Positions 26,255-32,313 of a stretch of DNA of 64,000 nt are shown here, in pieces. Source of the DNA: Actinocorallia populi (GTDB lineage: Bacteria; Actinomycetota; Actinomycetes; Streptosporangiales; Streptosporangiaceae); assembly GCF_002995495.1 (NCBI RefSeq), contig NZ_PVZV01000001.1, positions 248,001-312,000 on the forward strand, read 5' to 3'. The notes beneath the pieces were generated by a model, which did not search any database, was not told the origin of the DNA, and was given only the letters and a program-made list of their open reading frames with translations. Position 1 is the first letter of the stretch. Each line of letters begins with the position of its first letter. The translations under genes and the position numbers were made by a program.

Positions 26255-26292
26255 AAGGCCCGGCTCCGGATTCACATCCTGAGCTGGGCCTT
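26255..26292. terminator. Terminator copy B (tRNA-Gly terminator family)
   Basis: AAGGCCCGGCTC (26255-26266) and GAGCTGGGCCTT (26281-26292), same stem as behind the intact tRNA gene. Here it joins directly to a toxin gene that has lost its 5' half, with no tRNA copy in between. Confidence 0.8.
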
Positions 26293-26301
26293 CGTTATTG
26301 G

Positions 26302-26550
26302 ATGGGCCGCCCCTTGGTCGACCGGCTGGAGGGCTCGCAGGTCCACAATCTGAAAGAGCTGCGGCCCGGCTCGGCAGTGCACTCCGAGATCAGGATCATC
26401 TTCGTCTTCGACCCCTGGAGGTCAGCGATCCTCCTGGTAGGCGGGGACAAGTCAGGGGACTGGTCGGGCTGGTACCGGCGGGCCATCCCCCGTGCCGAGG
26501 AACTGTACGCCAAATACGTGAAGGAACGAGAGGCCGAGGAGGGACAGTGA
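26302..26550 (+). pseudogene. HigB-like toxin fragment lacking its N-terminal third
   Basis: In-frame codons from an ATG at 26302 read MGRPLVDRLEGSQVHNLKEL, then SEIRIIFVFDP and GWYRRAIPRAEELY, matching the last 80-odd residues of the neighbouring toxin at 27245. The first ~50 residues and the promoter are gone: the sequence joins terminator copy B at about 26293. The antitoxin downstream is complete. Probably an inactive toxin, created by a deletion at the repeat. Confidence 0.82.
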
Positions 26551-26885
26551 TGACGGACTTCCCCAAGTGGAGTGACGTGCGGGCCGACATCGTCGCCGAA
26601 GCCGGCGGAGAACAGGCCGTGGCCGAGGCCCGCAAGCGCAACCAGTCCTACATCGACGGACACCGACTCGCCGAACGCCGCACCTCACTCGGTCTCACCC
26701 AAAGCGAAGTCGCCGAACGCATGGGCGTCACCAAAGGCCGCGTCTCCCAGATCGAACGCGGCGAGGTCTCCACCGTGGACGCCATCGCCCGCTACGTCCA
26801 AGCCCTCGGCGGACACCTCCAGATCTCCGCCGTCTTCGGCGACGACCCGTACATCCTGCGCGGCACCAACACCGACACCGCATAA
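26550..26885 (+). CDS. HigA-like XRE antitoxin
   Basis: 111 residues. Helix-turn-helix LGLTQSEVAERMGVTKGRVS (about 50-69) followed by the conserved VDAIARYVQALGGHLQISAV. ATG 26550 overlaps the toxin-fragment stop; GTG 26547 is an alternative. Ribosome site GAGGAGGGA lies upstream. Full length, so it survives the damage to its toxin and could cross-neutralise related toxins. Confidence 0.88.
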   Translation: MTDFPKWSDVRADIVAEAGGEQAVAEARKRNQSYIDGHRLAERRTSLGLTQSEVAERMGVTKGRVSQIERGEVSTVDAIARYVQALGGHLQISAVFGDDPYILRGTNTDTA

Positions 26886-26950
26886 CCCTGCCCCGGTCAC
26901 CTCATCAACCACTCACCACCCGCACCAGGGCAACAGCCCTAGAAACGATC

Positions 26951-26988
26951 AAGGCCCGGCTCCGGGCTCACATCCTGAGCCGGGCCTT
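26951..26988. terminator. Terminator copy C (tRNA-Gly terminator family)
   Basis: AAGGCCCGGCTC (26951-26962) and GAGCCGGGCCTT (26977-26988), perfect 12-bp stem, directly ahead of tRNA-half copy C and after the antitoxin of cassette 2. Confidence 0.85.
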
Positions 26989-26992
26989 CGCT

Positions 26993-27038
26993 ATGAGAGC
27001 GGATGACGGGAATCGAACCCGCGCTGTCAGCTTGGGAA
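26993..27038. repeat. tRNA-Gly 3'-half copy (attachment-site-like, copy C)
   Basis: 46 bases identical to the 3' half of the intact tRNA gene, ending in the anticodon loop (CTTGGGAA), then diverging. Its downstream flank shares blocks with copy A. Marks the left edge of cassette 3. The 205 bases that follow to the toxin promoter hold no gene. Confidence 0.88.
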
Positions 27039-27234
27039 ACAAACGAAGATCCAGTCTCATGGCCTCTGACCTGCGAACCACTCCGCCCGCGAGTGCCCTC
27101 TACTGACCCCTGTTCACCCTGGCTAATTGCACGCCACCGCCCGTCTCACCTGGCTGAGCACAGCTCCCACAGCGCCGTGCCTCAGACCAGGCACATGAGG
27201 GCATCAAGGGCGCCAGGCGTCCCGAGGAGAGCAC

Positions 27235-27263
27235 GAGACAGAACATGACTGAATGGTTATACT
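27235..27263 (+). promoter_or_regulatory. Leaderless promoter of toxin-antitoxin pair
   Basis: GAGACA (27235-27240), 17 bases, TATACT (27258-27263), with the ATG at 27270 seven bases further. Transcription would begin at that ATG, giving a leaderless mRNA. This argues that the real toxin start is 27270, not the upstream ATG at 27245. Confidence 0.7.
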
Positions 27264-27649
27264 CGCTGCATGAGCTGGGAGATCAGCCTTCACCGGAGGT
27301 CGAGGCGTGGTACCTGCAGATCTGCAAGACCGACCCAGAGAGCGCAGACCTGATCAAAGACGCGATCGATCAGCTCGCCGAGGAAGGACCTACGGCACGT
27401 CGCCCGCTGGTGGACCGGGTCCAAGGCAGCCGCTACCACAACATGAAGGAACTGCGTCCTCCCTCCTCCGGCACGAGCGAGATCCGGATGCTGTTCTGCT
27501 TCGATCCCGCCCGGGAAGCGATCTTCCTAGTCGCCGGAGACAAGGCCGGCAACTGGAACCGCTGGTACCGAGAGGCGATACCGCTGGCCGATGAACGGTT
27601 CACCGAACACCTGATCACCCTCAAGGAAGAAGAGCAGGAGGAGCGATGA
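27245..27649 (+). CDS. HigB-like toxin, N-terminal region probably frameshifted
   Basis: An open frame from ATG 27245 gives 134 residues with the HigB/RelE core RPLVDRVQGSRYHNMKELRP, then EIRMLFCFDPAREAIFLVAG and NRWYREAIPLADERF; the family cuts mRNA at ribosomes. However, the family-like start MSWEISLH lies in another frame from ATG 27270, exactly where the promoter puts the transcript start, and runs to an early stop. One base missing in the C run at about 27293-27294 would join MSWEISLH to PEVEAWYLQICKTDPES. So the toxin may be inactive, or the base may be a sequencing error. Confidence 0.75.
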   Translation: MTEWLYSLHELGDQPSPEVEAWYLQICKTDPESADLIKDAIDQLAEEGPTARRPLVDRVQGSRYHNMKELRPPSSGTSEIRMLFCFDPAREAIFLVAGDKAGNWNRWYREAIPLADERFTEHLITLKEEEQEER

Positions 27650-27978
27650 GCACCCGCTACAGCAAGTGGTCAGACGTCAAGGCCAAGGGAGCCTCGCTCG
27701 ACCCCCGCAGCGAGGAAGAGCAGGCCGCCGGAGCCGCCATCGCGCGCGAACGGCGCGAAGCCTACGTCCGCGGATTCCAGCTCGCCGAGATCCGCCAGGC
27801 CGCCGGCGTCACCCAGGCCGAGCTCGCCCAGACCCTAGGCGTCAGCCAGGCACGAATTTCCAAGATCGAACACGGCGAGGTCTCCGGCATCGACGTCGTA
27901 CGCGACTACATCACCGCCCTCGGCGGCCACCTCGACCTCGTGGCTACCCTAGGCGACCGAACCTGGAAGGTCGCCTGA
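27646..27978 (+). CDS. HigA-like XRE antitoxin
   Basis: 110 residues. Helix-turn-helix AGVTQAELAQTLGVSQARIS (about 63-82), ending ITALGGHLDLVATLGDRTW as in other HigA proteins of this operon type. ATG overlaps the toxin stop by four bases. Full length; last gene of cassette 3 before the terminator and intact tRNA. Confidence 0.9.
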   Translation: MSTRYSKWSDVKAKGASLDPRSEEEQAAGAAIARERREAYVRGFQLAEIRQAAGVTQAELAQTLGVSQARISKIEHGEVSGIDVVRDYITALGGHLDLVATLGDRTWKVA

Positions 27979-28021
27979 CAGCACGGCAGCCCACCCTGAA
28001 CAGATAGCCCCGAAAGCAACC

Positions 28022-28059
28022 AAGGCCCGGCTCCGGACTCACGCCCTGAGCTGGGCCTT
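28022..28059. terminator. tRNA-Gly terminator (copy D)
   Basis: AAGGCCCGGCTC (28022-28033) with GAGCTGGGCCTT (28048-28059), a 12-bp stem with one wobble. It lies ten bases beyond the 3' end of the tRNA-Gly gene on the minus strand and also after the antitoxin on the plus strand, so it can end both. Confidence 0.88.
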
Positions 28060-28068
28060 TGTGATGAG

Positions 28069-28139
28069 AGCGGATGACGGGAATCGAACCCGCGCTGTCA
28101 GCTTGGGAAGCTGAAGTTCTACCATTGAACTACATCCGC
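28069..28139 (-). tRNA. tRNA-Gly(CCC)
   Basis: 71 bases fold into a full cloverleaf: acceptor GCGGATG/CATCCGC, D-stem GTTC/GAAC, anticodon stem TCAGC/GCTGA with loop TTCCCAA (anticodon CCC), and T-arm CGGG-TTCGATT-CCCG. CCA is not encoded. Its 3' half and terminator are duplicated at 25.0 and 27.0 kb, marking it as the integration site of mobile DNA. Confidence 0.95.
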
Positions 28140-28198
28140 GCGTGTCTCCGGGGAGACGGCTGCGTGAAACATAGTAGCGGAAGCTCGGGACTGGTGGG

Positions 28199-28633
28199 TC
28201 AGGAGCTCATGCGGAACCTGACCGGGGGGGCGTCCGGGGTCGGGTCGCCCACCAGGAGGTGGGCGTGGAGGTGGCGGATGGTGCCGCCGGTGTGGCGGCA
28301 GTCGCCGTTGCGGACGCCCAGGGCGTAGTAGGTCAGGTCGTGGTGTTCGCGGGCCCAGGCCAGGGCGGTGAAGAGCTCCAACTGGGCGGGTTCGCTCAGG
28401 TCTGCCATGTCCTCGACGTGTTCGTGGGGGAGCAGGAGGAGGTGGAGGTCGGCGCCTTTGTAGGGGTAGGCATTGGGGGTGATGGTCCAGTGGGCGCCTT
28501 CCCACAGGATGCGCTGGGTGCCTTCCTTGCGGAACGCGTCGGGGCAGAAGAGGCAGATGCCGGCGGCTTCGAGGCGTTGCATCTCGGCCAGCTGCTCGGG
28601 GGTGCGGTGGTTGTCGAAGCAGTACAGGCTCAT
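28199..28633 (-). CDS. HIT-family nucleotide hydrolase/transferase
   Basis: 144 residues. The histidine triad is HLHAHLL in HTGGTIRHLHAHLLVG near residue 125; ICLFCPDAF near residue 27 resembles the first Cys of a zinc pair. HIT proteins split nucleoside phosphoramidates or dinucleotides. Last gene of a thyA-dfrA-HIT operon, starting in the stop of dfrA (ATGA), which suggests a nucleotide clean-up role. Confidence 0.87.
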   Translation of the reverse strand: MSLYCFDNHRTPEQLAEMQRLEAAGICLFCPDAFRKEGTQRILWEGAHWTITPNAYPYKGADLHLLLLPHEHVEDMADLSEPAQLELFTALAWAREHHDLTYYALGVRNGDCRHTGGTIRHLHAHLLVGDPTPDAPPVRFRMSS

Positions 28634-29124
28634 CGGGCGTATTCGATGAAGGAGTAGCCGGAGTGGTCCTGGCGGGAGCGTTCGGTGAAGCCGGTGAGCC
28701 AGCCTTCGGGCATGGTGGCGTCGCCGTCGACGTCGCGGTGGACGCGGGTGAGGTGGATCTTCGTGATGTCGGGGAGGGCCTGGGCGTAGACCGAGGAGCC
28801 GCCGCAGACGAAGATCTCCCGGCCGTCCGGGGCCGCCAGGCTCCGGGCCGCGGACAGTGCCTCTTCGATGGTGGTGGTGACGGTGGTGTCGGGGTGGGGG
28901 GCCACTTCCGACGGGTCGCGGGTGAGCACGACCGTGCTGCGGTCGGGGAGGGGCCGGCCCAGCCGCGTGATGATGGAGTCGTAGGTCTTGCGGCCCATCA
29001 CGACCACGTTGCCGGTGGTCAGCTTCCTGAAGTGGCGCAGGTCCTCGGGGAGGTGCCACGGGAGGGCGTTGTCCCTGCCGATGACGTCGTTGGCGGCCGC
29101 GGCGACGATCAGGATGAGGGTCAT
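28630..29124 (-). CDS. dfrA: Dihydrofolate reductase
   Basis: 164 residues, normal length. LILIVAAAANDVIGRDNALP, then PWHLPEDLRHFRKLT, the NADPH site VVVMGRKTYDSI and IFVCGGSSVYAQAL are all conserved; the catalytic Asp of the LPWHLPED region is present. Reduces dihydrofolate made by thymidylate synthase, whose gene lies immediately upstream with an ATGA overlap. Trimethoprim target. Confidence 0.95.
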   Translation of the reverse strand: MTLILIVAAAANDVIGRDNALPWHLPEDLRHFRKLTTGNVVVMGRKTYDSIITRLGRPLPDRSTVVLTRDPSEVAPHPDTTVTTTIEEALSAARSLAAPDGREIFVCGGSSVYAQALPDITKIHLTRVHRDVDGDATMPEGWLTGFTERSRQDHSGYSFIEYAR

Positions 29125-30020
29125 GAGGACACCGGGATTCCGGGCATGGACGGGTGGGGGTCGTAGTCCGTCACGTCGAAGTGGTCGCCGCGGAAGTCGT
29201 GGATGTCGTCGATCTTCATGCCGACGTCGGTGAGGCCGACGGTGGGCAGGCGGCGGGGTTCGCGGTCCAGGAGGACGCGGACGGCGTCGGCCTGGTCCTC
29301 GTAGATGTGGGCGTCGGAGATCGTGTGGTAGAAGGTCGACGCCTCGTGGCCGGTCAGGTGCTCCAGCATCAGGAGCAGGGCGGCGTACTGCACCATGTTG
29401 GACGGGACGCCGATCGGGAGGTCGCCGGAGCGCTGGAACATGTGCAGGTGGAGTCTCCCGTCCAGGACGCGGACGTGGACCCAGCCGTGGCAGGGGGCGA
29501 TGGTCGCCTTGGGCGTCTTGCCGGTCCCGCGCACGAGGTACTGGGGGATCCAGGGGCTGACGAAGTGGGTGCGGTCGCCGGGGAGCTCGCGGATCTGCTC
29601 GACCAGGTGCCGGAACTGGTCGAAGCCCTCGGGCTGCTCCAGCGACGGGAAGGAGTGGAACGCGCCGCCGTACGAGCCGGGGCCGAGTTCTCCGGGGGCG
29701 AGGCCGCGCTTGGACGTCTTCGCCTCGGTGGCCCAGGCACCCCACCAGTCGCAGCCGTACTCGGCCAGCTCCTCCAGGGTGGTCGCGCCGTTGATGAAGG
29801 CGCACAGCTCACCGATGGGCTTGCGCCAGAACGAGCCGAGGCTGCGCTCGGTGATCAGCGGGAAGCCGTTGGCCAGGTCGAAGCGCATGGTCTGCTGCAT
29901 CAGCGTCAGCGCGGCGGGGCCCTGCCGGGTCGGGACGCGGACGCCCTCGTCGAGCACCCGCCGGAGGAGTTCCCGGTACTGCCCGTCCGGAGTCCGCTCC
30001 GCATAGGGCAAGTAGCGCAT
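29121..30020 (-). CDS. thyA: Thymidylate synthase
   Basis: 299 residues. Makes dTMP from dUMP using methylene-tetrahydrofolate. Catalytic Cys177 lies in TIAPCHGWVHVRV; RSGDLPIGVPSNMVQYA (about 197-213) is the phosphate- and dUMP-binding block, with Asn208 aligned to the usual dUMP-binding Asn. HVRV instead of the common QFY after the Cys and an extra segment before it (KTSKRGLAPGELGPG) mark a divergent form. First gene of the thyA-dfrA-HIT operon. Confidence 0.93.
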   Translation of the reverse strand: MRYLPYAERTPDGQYRELLRRVLDEGVRVPTRQGPAALTLMQQTMRFDLANGFPLITERSLGSFWRKPIGELCAFINGATTLEELAEYGCDWWGAWATEAKTSKRGLAPGELGPGSYGGAFHSFPSLEQPEGFDQFRHLVEQIRELPGDRTHFVSPWIPQYLVRGTGKTPKATIAPCHGWVHVRVLDGRLHLHMFQRSGDLPIGVPSNMVQYAALLLMLEHLTGHEASTFYHTISDAHIYEDQADAVRVLLDREPRRLPTVGLTDVGMKIDDIHDFRGDHFDVTDYDPHPSMPGIPVSS

Positions 30021-30206
30021 GAAAGACCTTCCGGGAGCCTCAGGAGTGACAGACGAAGCAAGGCTACCCTCGCCGCCCCCTCCTCCCGGAACCGGCGCTC
30101 CGATCGGAGCCGGTGCCCCGAACAGCCCCTTTTCCCGAGCCCAGCAGGTCACAACACCCGACGCGATAGCATGAATCCGCTGAAGCCGATCGGGAGGAAA
30201 GCAGGA

Positions 30207-30770
30207 GTGACCAGGAGCACGCAGAAGAAGCGCCCCTTGGTCAGCCGCGACTTCTTCGACGACGCCTCGAACTTCGAACTCCGCTACGTCCAGGACTACG
30301 ACCGCATCAGCGAGATCGTCGACGCCCTGCGCGCCGTCGACAACCGCATCGTCCTGACCAACGGCTCCTTCGACATCCTGCACGAGGGCCACTCCATGTA
30401 CCTGGAGGCCTGCCGCGGCTTCGGCGACTTCCTGATCGTGGGCGTCGACAGCGACGACAAGATCCGCGCCCGCAAGGGCCCGCACCGCCCGGCCGTCCCG
30501 GAGATGGAGCGCCTGCGCATGGTCACCCACCAGCGCGGTGTGGGCCTGGTGACGCTCAAGCACCTCGACCACGAGAAGTGGGCGCTGATCAAGGCGGTCC
30601 GCCCGGACGTCCTGATCGCGACGGCCGAGACGTACTCCCCCGAGCAGATCGCCGAGCTGGAGGCGAAGTACTGCGGCGAGGTCCGCGTCCTGGAGCGGAT
30701 GGCGACGATCAGCACGTCGGCCCGCCTGCGCCGCATCCAGCTCGGCCTGGCCGAGAACGCGGAGCGATGA
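30207..30770 (+). CDS. Cytidylyltransferase-like nucleotidyltransferase (RfaE2/HldE-like)
   Basis: 187 residues from GTG 30207, which has GGAGGAAAGCAGGA upstream. IVLTNGSFDILHEGHSMYLE (about 48-67) is the HxGH nucleotide-binding motif, and VGVDSDDKIRARKGPHRP plus ISTSARLRRI the second conserved end, as in ADP-heptose synthase or glycerol-3-phosphate cytidylyltransferases. Overlaps the next gene, a deaminase, by four bases, so they form an operon divergent from thyA. Substrate unknown. Confidence 0.82.
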   Translation: MTRSTQKKRPLVSRDFFDDASNFELRYVQDYDRISEIVDALRAVDNRIVLTNGSFDILHEGHSMYLEACRGFGDFLIVGVDSDDKIRARKGPHRPAVPEMERLRMVTHQRGVGLVTLKHLDHEKWALIKAVRPDVLIATAETYSPEQIAELEAKYCGEVRVLERMATISTSARLRRIQLGLAENAER

Positions 30771-31591
30771 GCGGTAGCGCGAAGCGGCTCGTCCTCTACC
30801 TCCCCGTCCTGCACGCCGGCTACGAGCGGCTCCTGGAACGCCACGGGGACGCCGAGGTCCTCCTCCTCGGCAGGGGCTTCCACGAGGTGTTCCCCGCCCT
30901 CCGCAAGGACATCCGCGCCCTGGACCCCGCGAGGGCGGCCGCCTATCTGGGCGGCCCGCCCCGGGTGAGGGTCATCGAGCCCGAGGACCTCCCCGGCGCG
31001 CTGGCCGGGGATCTCGTCATGCCCGACGAGGAGGTCATGCGCGAGCTGGCCGGCAGGTACGGCCTGGAACCCGCCTTCGAGCGGACCTTCCTGCGCTGGG
31101 ACCGCCCGTGGAGCCTGGAGGAGGCGCCGGTCGGCTCGGCCGGGATCACCAGGACGGAGCTCGACCGCCACTTCATCAGGGAGGCCCGGGGCCAGGCCGG
31201 GCGCAGCTCCGACTGGTGGCGGCAGGTGGGCGCCGTGGCCGTCCGGGACGGCGAGGTCCTCGCCGAGGCCTACAACCGCCACCACCCCTCGGAGTACTCC
31301 CCCTACGTCGACGGCGACCCGAGGAACGAGTTCCGCAGAGGGCTGCGCGCGGACCTCTCCACCGCCATCCACGCCGAGGCCGCCGTGGTCGCCGAGGCGG
31401 CGCGTGAGGGCTTCTCCCTCAGGGGCGCGGACCTCTACGTCACCGCGTTCCCCTGTCCCGCGTGCGCCCGCCTGATCGCCGAGACGGGCTTCCGCAGGCT
31501 CTACTTCACCGGCACCTACTCCGTGCTGGACGGCGAGGGCGTCCTCAAGGCCGCGAACGTCGAACCGGTGTGGGTGGATCTCAACGGTTAA
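30767..31591 (+). CDS. Deoxycytidylate-deaminase-like protein with N-terminal extension
   Basis: 274 residues. The C-terminal domain (about 135-270) has the zinc deaminase motifs IHAEAAVV (His202, Glu204) and FPCPACARL (Cys230, Cys233), and ITRTELDRHFIREA resembles the start of dCMP deaminases. The first ~120 residues (LVLYLPVLHAGYERLLERHG, then VIEPEDL) are a separate domain I do not recognise, perhaps nucleotide-binding. Coupled with a nucleotidyltransferase. It might supply dUMP to the thymidylate synthase encoded alongside. Confidence 0.8.
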   Translation: MSGSAKRLVLYLPVLHAGYERLLERHGDAEVLLLGRGFHEVFPALRKDIRALDPARAAAYLGGPPRVRVIEPEDLPGALAGDLVMPDEEVMRELAGRYGLEPAFERTFLRWDRPWSLEEAPVGSAGITRTELDRHFIREARGQAGRSSDWWRQVGAVAVRDGEVLAEAYNRHHPSEYSPYVDGDPRNEFRRGLRADLSTAIHAEAAVVAEAAREGFSLRGADLYVTAFPCPACARLIAETGFRRLYFTGTYSVLDGEGVLKAANVEPVWVDLNG

Positions 31592-31657
31592 ACCAGGAGA
31601 CGGTAACAACCTGGCAACGCCGTCGTCGCGGGGAAAGTATTCAACGTCACACCTGTC

Positions 31658-32302
31658 GTGCGTGTGAGGAAGGGCCTGGCACGGCGGGTGCGGCGCGGGC
31701 CGACCCTGCTGCTGCCGGAGGTGCCCCAGCGGCTTCTGGAGACCGTGCGGCTGTTCGCTCCGGAGGCCCGGCAGGAGGAGGGGGTCGTCGTGGCGGGCTC
31801 GGCCCTGCTCGAGGGCCCGTTCGAGGTGACGTCCCGGCTGGCCCGGCTGGCGGAGCTTCCCGAGGGCTGGGCCGTGGCCTATGTGGGCGAGGGCCCGGAC
31901 GGCCTGGTGGCGGGGCTGGCCAGGCGGCTCGGCGGGTTGTGGTTCCAGAACGGCCGCCCCGTGGCGTACCGGGACGACGAAGACCAGACGGTCACCGTCT
32001 ACCTGCCGCGGAGGCCCGACCCGGAGAGGCTGACGAGCCTCGTGGAGAACACCACGTACACCGCCACCCCCGACACCGACCTCTACAGCGGCGGGCTGGT
32101 CTCCCTGCTCGTCCAGAAGGTGCACGAGCACCATGTCACGTGCGACCTGCACTCCGCCGACGCCCACCGGCTGGGCCACACCGCGCTGGCCATCGCCCGC
32201 GAGTTCGGCGGCGTCGCCCTGGACGGCGACGGCTACCGCATCACGGCCCCGGAAGACCTGAAGCCCGTCCCCAGGCAGCGGGGACGGGCTTCAGAACACT
32301 GA
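31658..32302 (+). CDS. Hypothetical protein, 214 aa, whose 3' end forms a terminator
   Basis: GTG 31658. Basic N-terminus (VRKGLARRVRRGPTLLLPEV), then alpha/beta-looking sequence without membrane segments; LPRRPDPERLTSLVENTTYT and HEHHVTCDLHSADAHRLGHT are distinctive but match no family I know. Its last fourteen codons lie in a 15-bp perfect hairpin that would serve as the transcription terminator. Function unknown. Confidence 0.55.
   Translation: MRVRKGLARRVRRGPTLLLPEVPQRLLETVRLFAPEARQEEGVVVAGSALLEGPFEVTSRLARLAELPEGWAVAYVGEGPDGLVAGLARRLGGLWFQNGRPVAYRDDEDQTVTVYLPRRPDPERLTSLVENTTYTATPDTDLYSGGLVSLLVQKVHEHHVTCDLHSADAHRLGHTALAIAREFGGVALDGDGYRITAPEDLKPVPRQRGRASEH
32258..32294. terminator. Terminator overlapping a coding end
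   Basis: CTGAAGCCCGTCCCC (32258-32272), loop AGGCAGC, GGGGACGGGCTTCAG (32280-32294): perfect 15-bp stem between convergent genes, eight bases ahead of the plus-strand stop codon at 32300-32302. Confidence 0.82.
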
Positions 32303-32313
32303 CCGGGGAGAGG

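Noticed and set aside
25055-27038. Two extra tRNA genes
   Set aside because: Only the 3' halves match; acceptor 5' strand, D-arm and 5' anticodon stem are missing, so they are att-like remnants.
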